64,000 bases of DNA from Holtermannia corniformis (taxonomy: Eukaryota > Basidiomycota > Tremellomycetes > Holtermanniales): the NCBI GenBank assembly GCA_001599935.1, contig BCIJ01000001.1, positions 1,584,766-1,648,765 of the forward strand, written 5' to 3'. The position numbers and the translations under genes are program-made. The first letter of the stretch is position 1, and every line of letters begins with the position of its first letter. Below the pieces are notes generated by a model, which saw nothing but the letters and a program-made list of their open reading frames with translations, made no database searches and had not been told where the DNA came from. This document shows, piece after piece, positions 37,101 through 44,705 of the stretch.

Positions 37101-38438
37101 CGATCTCGGGGTTGGTGAACACGGCCTTTGCGAGCAAGAATGGCTTGTCGAAACCGACGGTGATGACGAGGAACGGCAGAGCCTCGGAAAGGCAGACGGG
37201 ATCGACAGACACGTTGAGCAAGTAGGCGGCGAGCAAGGCGAGAAGGAACGCAAACGTCGACGAGATCAGCGTTGCGAACGCTAGGAACAGGGTCAGTCAC
37301 CTGCGCATCAACCGAACAATAAGACTGACCGAGCCAAAAGCTTGATCCCATTTTGCGCATGTTGATGAACAGGTTGACAAACGTGGCGTGCATGAGGATG
37401 TAGCCGAGCAAGACGACAAAGATGTCGGCAGAGTCGGCGTTCTGGATCGTAAGTGGGTGGCAAAGCTCATCGACGTCGACGTACCTTGGCCAACGCCCAG
37501 AAACGCATACCCAATGCCCGGACGGCATACGCTAGCCATCGTACGCTACGAAGTCCGCGCATGTGCTCCTCTCCCTCCTTTCGCGACTGGCCTGTCGTAC
37601 CCGTGAACAAGCCAGCGCCGTCACCAATGCCTGGGAACATGCCCCACGCCGGTGAAGCTGTTGCTGAAGTGGTGAACGAGACGTTGCGGCTCGAGGTGAA
37701 CACGGGCAGGGAGGGAGATGCGAGTTGGTCGAGGAAGAGGCGAGCTGGCGAGGATGACTGCAGATAGAGGGTCAAAGTCCGAGTCTTGCTGATCAAAGGG
37801 TGAGGTACAGCGGAGCCGCCGTAGCACCCATCCAAGTTGTAGCAGACGTCTTGGTACGTCCACTGTCGGCCCTCGGCGTCAATCGATACTTGCTTCTTGA
37901 TCCACTGCTCCCACTCTGCGACGCTCTTCTCGTCCTGACCGTACTGCTCCGACACCACATTGGTCTGCTTGACGAGCACTGTCTTGACCGGTGACCCATT
38001 CTCATTGCCGCCCTCGCTTGGTGGAATGACCCACGAGCCCGCATTGGCGATGCGGCGGAAGCTCTGTTGGGGCAGGATCGCCCAGCGAGAGTCTGACGAT
38101 GCAAAGTTTGAAAGTGTGAATGGGGTCGAGGAAGGGACGAGAGAGGACGATGGGTGGGACGAGGGTGACGAGTTGGCGTGTGCGAGGTGTAATAACTGGA
38201 CTGGCCGCGCCGCTGGCGACTGAGAAGGGGGAGTGAAGCTGGGTCGTGTCAGCTGAGCGTTCGAAAAACCAAGTCAGGGTGCACGGGCCCCTTGTTTGTG
38301 AACTGACAATTCACTGCCTTTGATGGCGTGCAGGAGTTGAAAGTAGGTCAAAGTGACTATAATGAACGTTGCAGTGATGGCTTCAATGGGCGATCGTGCG
38401 GCCACGGCCGAGAGTGAACCCAGGGCGGCACGCAGCAT
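34105..38438 (-). CDS. HMG1: 3-hydroxy-3-methylglutaryl-CoA reductase
   Basis: Rate-limiting enzyme of the mevalonate/ergosterol pathway, anchored in the ER. Start at 38438: [20 protein letters not shown], then [20 protein letters not shown], the conserved first membrane segment. The membrane region contains a sterol-sensing domain ([36 protein letters not shown]). A Ser/Lys-rich linker leads to the catalytic domain. There I see [17 protein letters not shown], the substrate loop with the catalytic Glu; [16 protein letters not shown]; and the catalytic Lys in [15 protein letters not shown]. Also present are GTVGGGT, which binds NADPH, and the catalytic His in [11 protein letters not shown]. 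Introns are few and short, and the large exon at 35400-36600 is open throughout. No key residue is missing. Confidence 0.97.
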
Positions 38439-39100
38439 GTTGAGTGCTGTTTGCGACCTGCAAGGTTGCGGGAACGGCGTTGAGCCGGGCTGAGCGTGTC
38501 AGCTGACTTTCCGCACATCTTTCGAGTCCTCGCTCACTTATACAGGTGGATGCGATCCCGACCCAAAACGCGACTTTGGTGGTTTGAAAAACCGACGCGT
38601 GTAGACAATGGCGAACCGAGGAATCGGACGATCGCCTGTGAGCCGAGTGTTGGATCGACGAGCCTTGCGAGTGGCCGTGAGAGGGTCTCTACCACTAGCA
38701 GGCAGTGGCGAGCAGGCTGATGGCAGGCTGATGAGCCGTCAGGACGTGCGGCGAGGCCGGGGCAAGGTTGTCCGTTTGAGCCAATCGTAGTGGGGCACGC
38801 TCGCGCCCTGAGCACAACTTTGGCGAAACCGGCAGTCGACACGGCGAGCTAGGTATGACCCTGAGTGCCAGAGCAGACGATGGCGCTCGACCTGCTGCGG
38901 CCGATGAGCTTGAGAACAGGCGAGAGCGAGCAGCTCTGGTGCAGGCGATCACCAGGGGCACCACGGATGCCATCGTACGAGCCCATTCAGCGGCAACAGC
39001 GCCATGTGCACTCGCGAACCAAATAATCCAAGTATCGAACAATGTTCATGCTGTCATCCGGGGCGATCTCATCCCATCACGCTATGTTGCATATCTGCAT
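38439..39100. other. HMG-CoA reductase upstream region
   Basis: About 660 bp without a gene. A TATAAG element on the minus strand (38537-38542) lies about 100 bp before the HMG1 start. Overlapping short frames on both strands look non-coding. Confidence 0.45.
38537..38542 (-). promoter_or_regulatory. Candidate TATA box of HMG1 (TATAAG)
   Basis: Minus-strand TGTATAAGTG about 100 bp upstream of the ATG at 38438, a usual distance for fungal TATA promoters. Confidence 0.4.
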
Positions 39101-39355
39101 CTACTGGTTGAGGTAGGCTGTGTACCAAGTGCACTGTTTACCGGCGTGCTTGCGGTGCAGGTACGCTCGGTACACGCTGCCACCCGCCCCAATGCTGACT
39201 TCAAGGTGGTGCGCTTCGCCTGCAGCGATCTCGTCTCTGCACCCAGCACACCTCACAGCAGTGAGTCGCGAGGTATCAGCAGCACCGGACGGTTGATAGG
39301 TGAATGTTTGCCCCTCGGTGAGGGTCGAGATGTCTGTGGCGGTAGTGGAAGACAT
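39101..39355 (-). CDS. Small Cys/His protein, family member 5 (84 aa)
   Basis: MSSTTATDISTLTEGQTFTY, then VRCAGCRDEIAAGEAHHLEV and YRAYLHRKHAGKQCTW. It has the complete family motif C-x-G-C-x3-I-x5-H-x2-E and H-x2-H-x4-C-x-W. This is the shortest member, ending soon after the last Cys, so it defines the minimal fold. Intronless; a TATAAAG box lies 38 bp upstream. It is closest to member 6 (YLHRKH block), suggesting a recent tandem duplication. Confidence 0.82.
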   Translation of the reverse strand: MSSTTATDISTLTEGQTFTYQPSGAADTSRLTAVRCAGCRDEIAAGEAHHLEVSIGAGGSVYRAYLHRKHAGKQCTWYTAYLNQ

Positions 39356-39386
39356 GTCGAGGTTGCGGCTGGTCAGAAGTTGATCA

Positions 39387-39393
39387 CTTTATA
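39387..39393 (-). promoter_or_regulatory. TATA box (TATAAAG) of family member 5
   Basis: Minus-strand CGCTATAAAG, 38 bp before the ATG at 39355. Confidence 0.6.
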
Positions 39394-39734
39394 GCGGCCG
39401 ATCGGCTCGCAGGGATTCTTACCTCCATTATGGAAAGCTTGGGGCGCCGACAAGCGGTTCTGCTACGTCAGGCGTCTCCTCCTGGCGGAGTTGTTCGCTT
39501 TGTAGCTTCAGCGACTACGTCGTCATCGGGCGAGCTGCCGGTCTTGTGAACATCGGTAGGTGTCGGTAATGACGACAATGGAATGATGACAGGAGTATTA
39601 CTGCCGAACAGCTCCTTTCGTGCTAGCATCAGGTGCACCGGACCCCGAGTGTGACGACCCTTGTGTTTGGACTCCGACAAATGTGAGCAAGCGGTGACAT
39701 GCCCTGCACCTAACTGTACCGTACGACCGGGCTA
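39394..39734. other. Intergenic between family members 5 and 6
   Basis: A 70-codon minus-strand frame (39468-39680) has no Cys/His motif or other support and is not called. Confidence 0.4.
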
Positions 39735-40013
39735 CTAGTACAGGTTCTCTCTCTGAAACACACACGGCTTTCCCTCGTGCTTACGGTGTAGGTAAGCTCT
39801 CTTGATGGTGTGCGTTGCGCTTCCGTTCGTCGGACCAGTCACCCTCTCCACATGCGTCTCCAAGTAATGCGAAGTATGCGGGAAGATGGACTCACTGCAC
39901 CCTGCGCAACGAATTTGCTCATACGCAACTGCCGCGGACGATGGAGTTTTAGGCGTATAGGTGAATGCCTCGCCGTCCTGGAGTGCAAAGATGTCAGTCG
40001 GTGGCGAACTCAT
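39735..40013 (-). CDS. Small Cys/His protein, family member 6 (92 aa)
   Basis: MSSPPTDIFALQDGEAFTY, then IRCAGCSESIFPHTSHYLET and RAYLHRKHEGKPCVF. It has the full motif with Phe in place of Trp after the last Cys, and a slightly longer loop (about 20 residues, Gly/Thr/Ser-rich) between the two halves. Intronless, no signal peptide. A weak TATTTCA sequence lies about 44 bp upstream in the same GCTAT context as the TATA box of member 5. Confidence 0.82.
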   Translation of the reverse strand: MSSPPTDIFALQDGEAFTYTPKTPSSAAVAYEQIRCAGCSESIFPHTSHYLETHVERVTGPTNGSATHTIKRAYLHRKHEGKPCVFQRENLY

Positions 40014-40269
40014 GCTGTGTGTCTGGCCGACAGAACGGTCGCTGCGGATGTGAAATAGCGACCGAGCTTCAGCGGGCCTTCCAACACGATCTCATATCAC
40101 TCCATGTGGGGTCACTTTACAGGCGCTTGGCGAGTAATCTACTCAGCGCAAAGTAGCGTCCGCGCTGTATGGCTTATCAGTGCCTCCGCGCGCCACCCTC
40201 AAACGTCCAGAACGCTCCAACGAGTCCTAGTGGGGACAAAGGAGTGCATCTACGATTACACTGCATCCT
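40014..40269. other. Upstream region of family member 6
   Basis: No gene seen. Contains the weak TATA-like TATTTCA on the minus strand at about 40051-40057. Confidence 0.35.
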
Positions 40270-40626
40270 TTACAGACCGTTCTTCGCATCGCCAGAAGCG
40301 GAACTGATCTGGCTGAATCCGGTATCCGTGCGAATGACAGAGTACCGGGTTGAAACGGTCGGTCGGCGCCCGTTCGCGTTGAACGTGACAACGGCACCAT
40401 TGTGGGCCTCGTGCAGGTAACCTTTTTCGCTGACTTGCGTTTGCTCGTCTGTACTGAGCTCCATCCAGTGCTTGTCGGACTCGGCGATTGTCTGTGTGCA
40501 GCCTACGCAGGGAAGATCGTAGGGTGCCACGAGGAAGTACGAGCCATCACCGCTGAACGTGACTTGCTCACCATCGTTGAGCTCTGACAGAGTCACAGGT
40601 ACACCGTTGGCGCGAGAGAAAGGCAT
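40270..40626 (-). CDS. Small Cys/His protein, family member 7 (118 aa), last Cys lost
   Basis: Start MPFSRANGVPVTLSELNDGE at 40626, chosen because TATAAAA lies 43 bp upstream; the frame is open further but would run through that box. Then EQVTFSGDG, LPCVGCTQTIAESDKHWMEL and KGYLHEAHNGAVVTF. The first half of the motif is intact. In the second half the H-x2-H is kept but Val replaces the final Cys. A C-terminal extension of about 40 residues (RRPTVSTRYSVIRTDTGF) is not found in the other members. It may be a functionally shifted copy. Confidence 0.75.
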   Translation of the reverse strand: MPFSRANGVPVTLSELNDGEQVTFSGDGSYFLVAPYDLPCVGCTQTIAESDKHWMELSTDEQTQVSEKGYLHEAHNGAVVTFNANGRRPTVSTRYSVIRTDTGFSQISSASGDAKNGL

Positions 40627-40662
40627 TTGGTGAGCGTCATTCGCAGCGCGGTTGCACATCGT

Positions 40663-40669
40663 TTTTATA
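40663..40669 (-). promoter_or_regulatory. TATA box (TATAAAA) of family member 7
   Basis: Minus-strand GCTATAAAAACG, 43 bp before the ATG at 40626. Confidence 0.6.
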
Positions 40670-41325
40670 GCTCTGGTGCACCTCAAGGGAGTTCCGCACT
40701 GCAATTGCAACTTATCCATCGGCTCAGGAAAGCCTCCCGACATAAGTCCGGTTCCGCGCGTATGAGCCCCGCGGCGGTCAAAACGGGCGTCCAAGCTGAC
40801 CTCTGATTCCGTCTCTCAAAGGAGCTGCGGAATGATTGCCGCTGAATCAATCCGCCCCATCAATCAATACCGATCCTTGGCCTGCAACCTTTGCACGCAG
40901 TTGAGGCCGACCATAGCGCGAGCGAGGTCTTCCCCACCAGCATTCTGAACATTCTGGGTCGCGCTACGGCTGGTGTATGATTGCAGGTACCGTGCAGCCC
41001 CAGTGTCTGGCCCAGCAAGCTTCCTTTGACCTGCGTTGACATTCACGACGATGCCACGGGTCGTCACCTAAGCTTTTCTGATGCGCCTACATACCCAAGC
41101 GCCAGAGGTAAGACAGAGCTCAGGACCCGGTTCGCCTACTGTGATAGTGACTGCGTACGGTCTCAATTGACAATCTGAACATCATGACGTGTTCGGCAGC
41201 TGCTCTAGGATCTGTCCATGTTGTCAACCAATGTATAGCCGACTCTGCCACATGTCGAAGCCCCATCTCACGATTAACACTGTTGCGTCTAGATTTTGGG
41301 CGCCACGCGGTTTGCTTGCTTGCCC
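40670..41325. other. Intergenic, no supported gene
   Basis: About 650 bp. Minus-strand frames near 40860-41067 lack the family motif. Nothing else recognised. Confidence 0.4.
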
Positions 41326-41622
41326 TTACTGACTAACCCCGAGGAATTTGTCCCTGTCTATCGTGACGACCGCGTCCGCGTGTGCCTCACAAATGCAAGC
41401 GGTCGAATCACCCTCACGGAGCAAGTAGTACCGCTCTCCTTGATTAACACCCATGCAGTCAACCACGCAGCAGTTCGTGTCGCGAGTCGACGCCGTCCAT
41501 TGAGCGAGGCGGTTGTCGGGACTGAACAGAAGAGGCTCACCAGACTTCACCGCCTCCGAGTTGATGGTCCAGCGCACGCCGGTGCCTTCGTCCTTAAAAC
41601 AATAGCCGAAGGGGTTTGACAT
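41326..41622 (-). CDS. Small Cys/His protein, type B, copy 1 (98 aa)
   Basis: Unknown function. MSNPFGYCFKDEGTGVRW opens the protein; then NCCVVDCMGVNQGERYYLL and CICEAHADAVVTID. It resembles the next gene rather than members 1-7: CCV-x2-C-x-G, a Tyr-rich strand, then C-x2-H-x-DA-x-V. The layout (MSN start, central Cys cluster, late Cys/His) and the position in the same array suggest a diverged branch of the same family. Intronless; a palindromic CTTATATAAG box lies about 60 bp upstream. Confidence 0.72.
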   Translation of the reverse strand: MSNPFGYCFKDEGTGVRWTINSEAVKSGEPLLFSPDNRLAQWTASTRDTNCCVVDCMGVNQGERYYLLREGDSTACICEAHADAVVTIDRDKFLGVSQ

Positions 41623-41675
41623 GATTGCGTGAGTGCAACCGGTGAGGAAACGATCAAGCTTACCGTGTCTGAGGT

Positions 41676-41685
41676 CTTATATAAG
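41676..41685 (-). promoter_or_regulatory. TATA box (TATATAAG) of type B copy 1
   Basis: Ten-base palindrome CTTATATAAG about 60 bp before the ATG at 41622. Confidence 0.6.
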
Positions 41686-42029
41686 CCCGTTTGTCTGTCG
41701 TCTGGGAGAAGGCCTGTTCTGAATGGAATACTCAGATGGACGGAGTGGCGCGGACTCATCTAGATGTGCCTTCTACTATCTGATGCACACCTTTGACTGT
41801 GGGCATCGACGTTCTCGCATCTCGGGAGTTGGCAGCATCAAGCCCGCACTGATTGCCACTATGCATCGAGTTCGTCACAGGCGCTTATGAATCCGACTAG
41901 ACAGGTTGGAACCAACCCTTGAGTCCCCCCCAACATCGTTCGAGAGGCTGCAAGCCACGGCTCGCCTGTGCAGACAGCCAGAAAAGTAACGTATGGATGC
42001 ATCGGGACCGCGGTGGAACTCGCGAGGGA
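41686..42029. other. Intergenic between type B copies
   Basis: About 340 bp; nothing recognised. Confidence 0.4.
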
Positions 42030-42326
42030 TCACTGCGCTGCTTTGCTGTTCCAGAAAGCACTGGGTTGCAGTTTTACGGGCGCATCCTGGTGGCTTGTGC
42101 ACAGGAAGCCAATAACCTGGGATCCATCGCTTGCGGTGTCGCTCACGCCGTAGCACACTTCGTACGATCCGCCTTCGCACTCGCTGACGCAGCACTGTGC
42201 GTCGCTGGGCAGTTGACGCCAGACACCGGCGCCGCGACGCACGAAGACGACTGTGCAGCCAGACGGCACCTCGGTCAAGCTATACCTGGTCTCGTCTAGC
42301 TCGTTGATAAAGTTCCAGTTCGACAT
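42030..42326 (-). CDS. Small Cys/His protein, type B, copy 2 (98 aa)
   Basis: MSNWNFINELDETRYSL, then CTVVFVRRGAGVWRQL, QCCVSECEGGSYEVCYGV and FLCTSHQDAPVKL. It is the same length as copy 1 and shares CCV-x2-C-x-G and C-x2-H-x-DA-x-V. Start 42326 is preferred over the in-frame ATG at 42338, because it matches the MSN start of copy 1 and gives a TATAAG box 37 bp upstream. Intronless, no signal peptide. Confidence 0.72.
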   Translation of the reverse strand: MSNWNFINELDETRYSLTEVPSGCTVVFVRRGAGVWRQLPSDAQCCVSECEGGSYEVCYGVSDTASDGSQVIGFLCTSHQDAPVKLQPSAFWNSKAAQ

Positions 42327-42357
42327 GGTTGGGCGCACAACGGCGAGATCCGAGGTT

Positions 42358-42363
42358 CTTATA
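42358..42363 (-). promoter_or_regulatory. TATA box (TATAAG) of type B copy 2
   Basis: Minus-strand GATATAAG, 37 bp before the ATG at 42326. Confidence 0.55.
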
Positions 42364-42940
42364 TCGACCTCTGAAGACTGCGTCCGATCGCTTTCCGCAA
42401 ACGACGCCGAATAAAGGAAGCGCTGTGAGCGTCATAAACACCGCTGCCGGCGTACGGTGTGAGAACGGAGAAACGGCTTGGATGCACTCGGATGACACAA
42501 TGTGAAAGGATTCATCGCGGCGGTGATCTGTTATCAGCGCCAGGCAATCAGTGCGGACTTGGCCGCTTGTACACGGCGTCTGCCTTCGATGGCAGATTGT
42601 CTTGTCGCGTCATTGATGATCGAGCGGCTCAGGTCCAAGGATGGAGTGCTGAGAGCGCCTAGCAGGAGCACGCAATACGATCAGGCCTTTGCGACACGAT
42701 GCCCTTTAGACCCGGCGACTTAAGCTTGCAGTTTGTCGGTCTCAACTTTACGATGTTCAGCTTCAGCGTCGACTAGCAATATGACCACGACGGTCGACGG
42801 ATAGCCCCACGACTCAATATCTTGGTCTGTGCCCCCCTTGTTACGCCCTTACTCTGGCTAATGTCGTTATCAAACCAGCATGTGTACGTGACCGCGACTC
42901 TACCAGCACCAACGAGATGAACGAGTAGGTAGATGGATCG
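42364..42940. other. Intergenic, no supported gene
   Basis: About 580 bp between the small-gene array and the end of PRO2; only short overlapping frames. Confidence 0.4.
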
Positions 42941-44394
42941 CTAGTACGGCACGGCGCGCTCAATCTCTCTATGACTCCAAGCGCGCTTGCCCTGCCCCTC
43001 GCCCAACTCGTGCACGACACTACCCCTATCCCGACGACTCCTCAACAGATACTTGTAAATGACCAGGCCGTCCAACCCGACGGGCCCTCGGGCATGCGTC
43101 TTGCCCGTACTGATCCCAACCTCGGTACCGAGGCCATACCTCTGGCCATCGCTGAACCGGGTTGAAGCGTTGACAAAGATGTTTGCGCTCTCGAGTCCGC
43201 GGTACCATGTTGTGATGGACTGTTCGGACTCTGTTAGGATGCTGTCGGTGTGGTGGGATGAGTGGGCGTTGATGTGCTGGATCGCGGCGGTGAGAGAGGG
43301 GACCGAGGCGACGGCTAGAGTTGGACCGAGGAATTCGGTCAAGTAGGATCCAGGCGTGGACGGCTGTGCTAGTGGGTGGGACGGGATGGCGGCTAGGGTT
43401 GGACCGTCGCAGAGCAGGGTTACGTTTTCCGCGTGCAGAGCCGATGCGAGTTTGGGCCAGAGATCGTGGAGGCGTGAAGCGTGGATCAGAAGCGTCTCGG
43501 CAGAGTTGCACGCGGCCATGTAGTCGATCTGTGTGCATGTTGATCAGCATGAGGTCCGTGCGCAAGGTCCGACCGGGACACACCTTGCTCTCCACCACGA
43601 CCCTGAGCGCCTTGGCCTCGTCTGCACTCTGATCGACGTAGACTGCGCAGATCCCATCGGCGTGACCCATGACCGGGATCCTCGTCTGGGCTTTGATACT
43701 CTGCACGAGCTCGTTGCCACCGCGCGGCATGACGAGGTCAATGTCCTGATCTTGGGCTAGCAGACCCGAGATCTCGGAGCGCGTCGTGACGGTCTGGATA
43801 AACTCTTGCGGGAGCGCCGTGGTACCGAGCGCTTTGGCGATCAGTGACGAGAGCAGCGTCGTGGTGTGCAGCGACTCTTTGCCGCCTTTGAGGATCGCGG
43901 CGTTGCCTACGAGGCGTCAGCCGCGAAGCGGGATGTGGGCGCAAGACTGACCCGACTTGATGGCCAACGCGGCAATGTTGACAACGACCTCTGGCCTCGC
44001 TTCGAAAATGACGAGCAGCACGCCGATCGGACAAGTCACACGGTACAGATCCAAGCCGTCATCGAGTTCTTTTGCAAACGTGCAGAGATCCGTCGGGGAC
44101 TGCAACGCCTTGACCTCTAGGATCCCCTGGAGCATGGCCTGAAACTTGGCCGGTCTCGACAGGTCCAGCCTTGACAACAGTGATGCAGAGAGTTGGCCCG
44201 ACGCTACGAGTGGTTCAGCGGCGGCCATGTCTTGCTTGTTGGCGTCGAGCACGGCCTGTTCGGCGTCGAGGACGGCATCGTAGATTGCTTGCAGGGCCGT
44301 GTCACGTTCGGTTGATGGAACGAGCTGGGAAGCACGAAAGGCGGCGCGTGCTGCCTGTGCGATCGCCTGAGCGCCAGAGGACATTATTGCGCTG
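42941..44394 (-). CDS. PRO2: Gamma-glutamyl phosphate reductase
   Basis: Second step of proline synthesis: NADPH reduction of gamma-glutamyl phosphate to the semialdehyde. Start MSSGAQAIAQAARAAFRASQ at 44394. Family blocks in order: VTCPIGVLLVIFEARPEVVV, then after an intron NAAILKGGKESLHTTTLLSS. Next come DIDLVMPRGGNELVQSIK, IPVMGHADGICAVYVDQSAD, and IDYMAACNSAETLLIHASRL with the catalytic Cys. The end has FVNASTRFSDGQRYGLGTEVGIST and ARGPVGLDGLVIYKYLL (each shown in part), typical of ProA/PRO2. Three exons with two short introns near 43530-43585 and 43905-43955. A C-terminal tail of about 28 residues (VHELGEGQGKRAWSHREIERA) extends past the usual end. Confidence 0.95.
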
Positions 44395-44705
44395 ACTTTT
44401 GAACGGATCGAGTGGAGAGAACGTGGTACAAGCTGACTCGGTTTGATACACCACGTGGCACCACGTGGCTCTGCGGTAATGACGTGTGCCATGAGTCAGA
44501 CCTGAACGTGCCCAACCCCTGCGAGCATCGCCTCGACGAGTAGTGCGCGAGGAGGACACGACGAGAGATCACAGCACGGGCACCGGGAGCACGACAGCGC
44601 GAGGGCGTGTAGCATCCTAGATCCCATACAGCCCACACTGTCAATGCACGCTCCAGCGACCACTCGCTAGCGGACCCGCGAGCCCCCACTCCTTTCGTCC
44701 GCACG
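44395..44705. promoter_or_regulatory. Divergent promoter PRO2 / VHS-GAT gene with tandem E-boxes
   Basis: Two identical CCACGTGG palindromes at 44451-44458 and 44461-44468 are spaced exactly 10 bp, one helical turn. They are followed by TGACGTGT at 44480-44487. All lie 57-93 bp upstream of the PRO2 ATG. Confidence 0.55.

Noticed and set aside
38855..39394. 179-codon plus-strand frame upstream of HMG1
   Set aside because: It overlaps small-family member 5 in antisense, and its composition shows no domain or motif.
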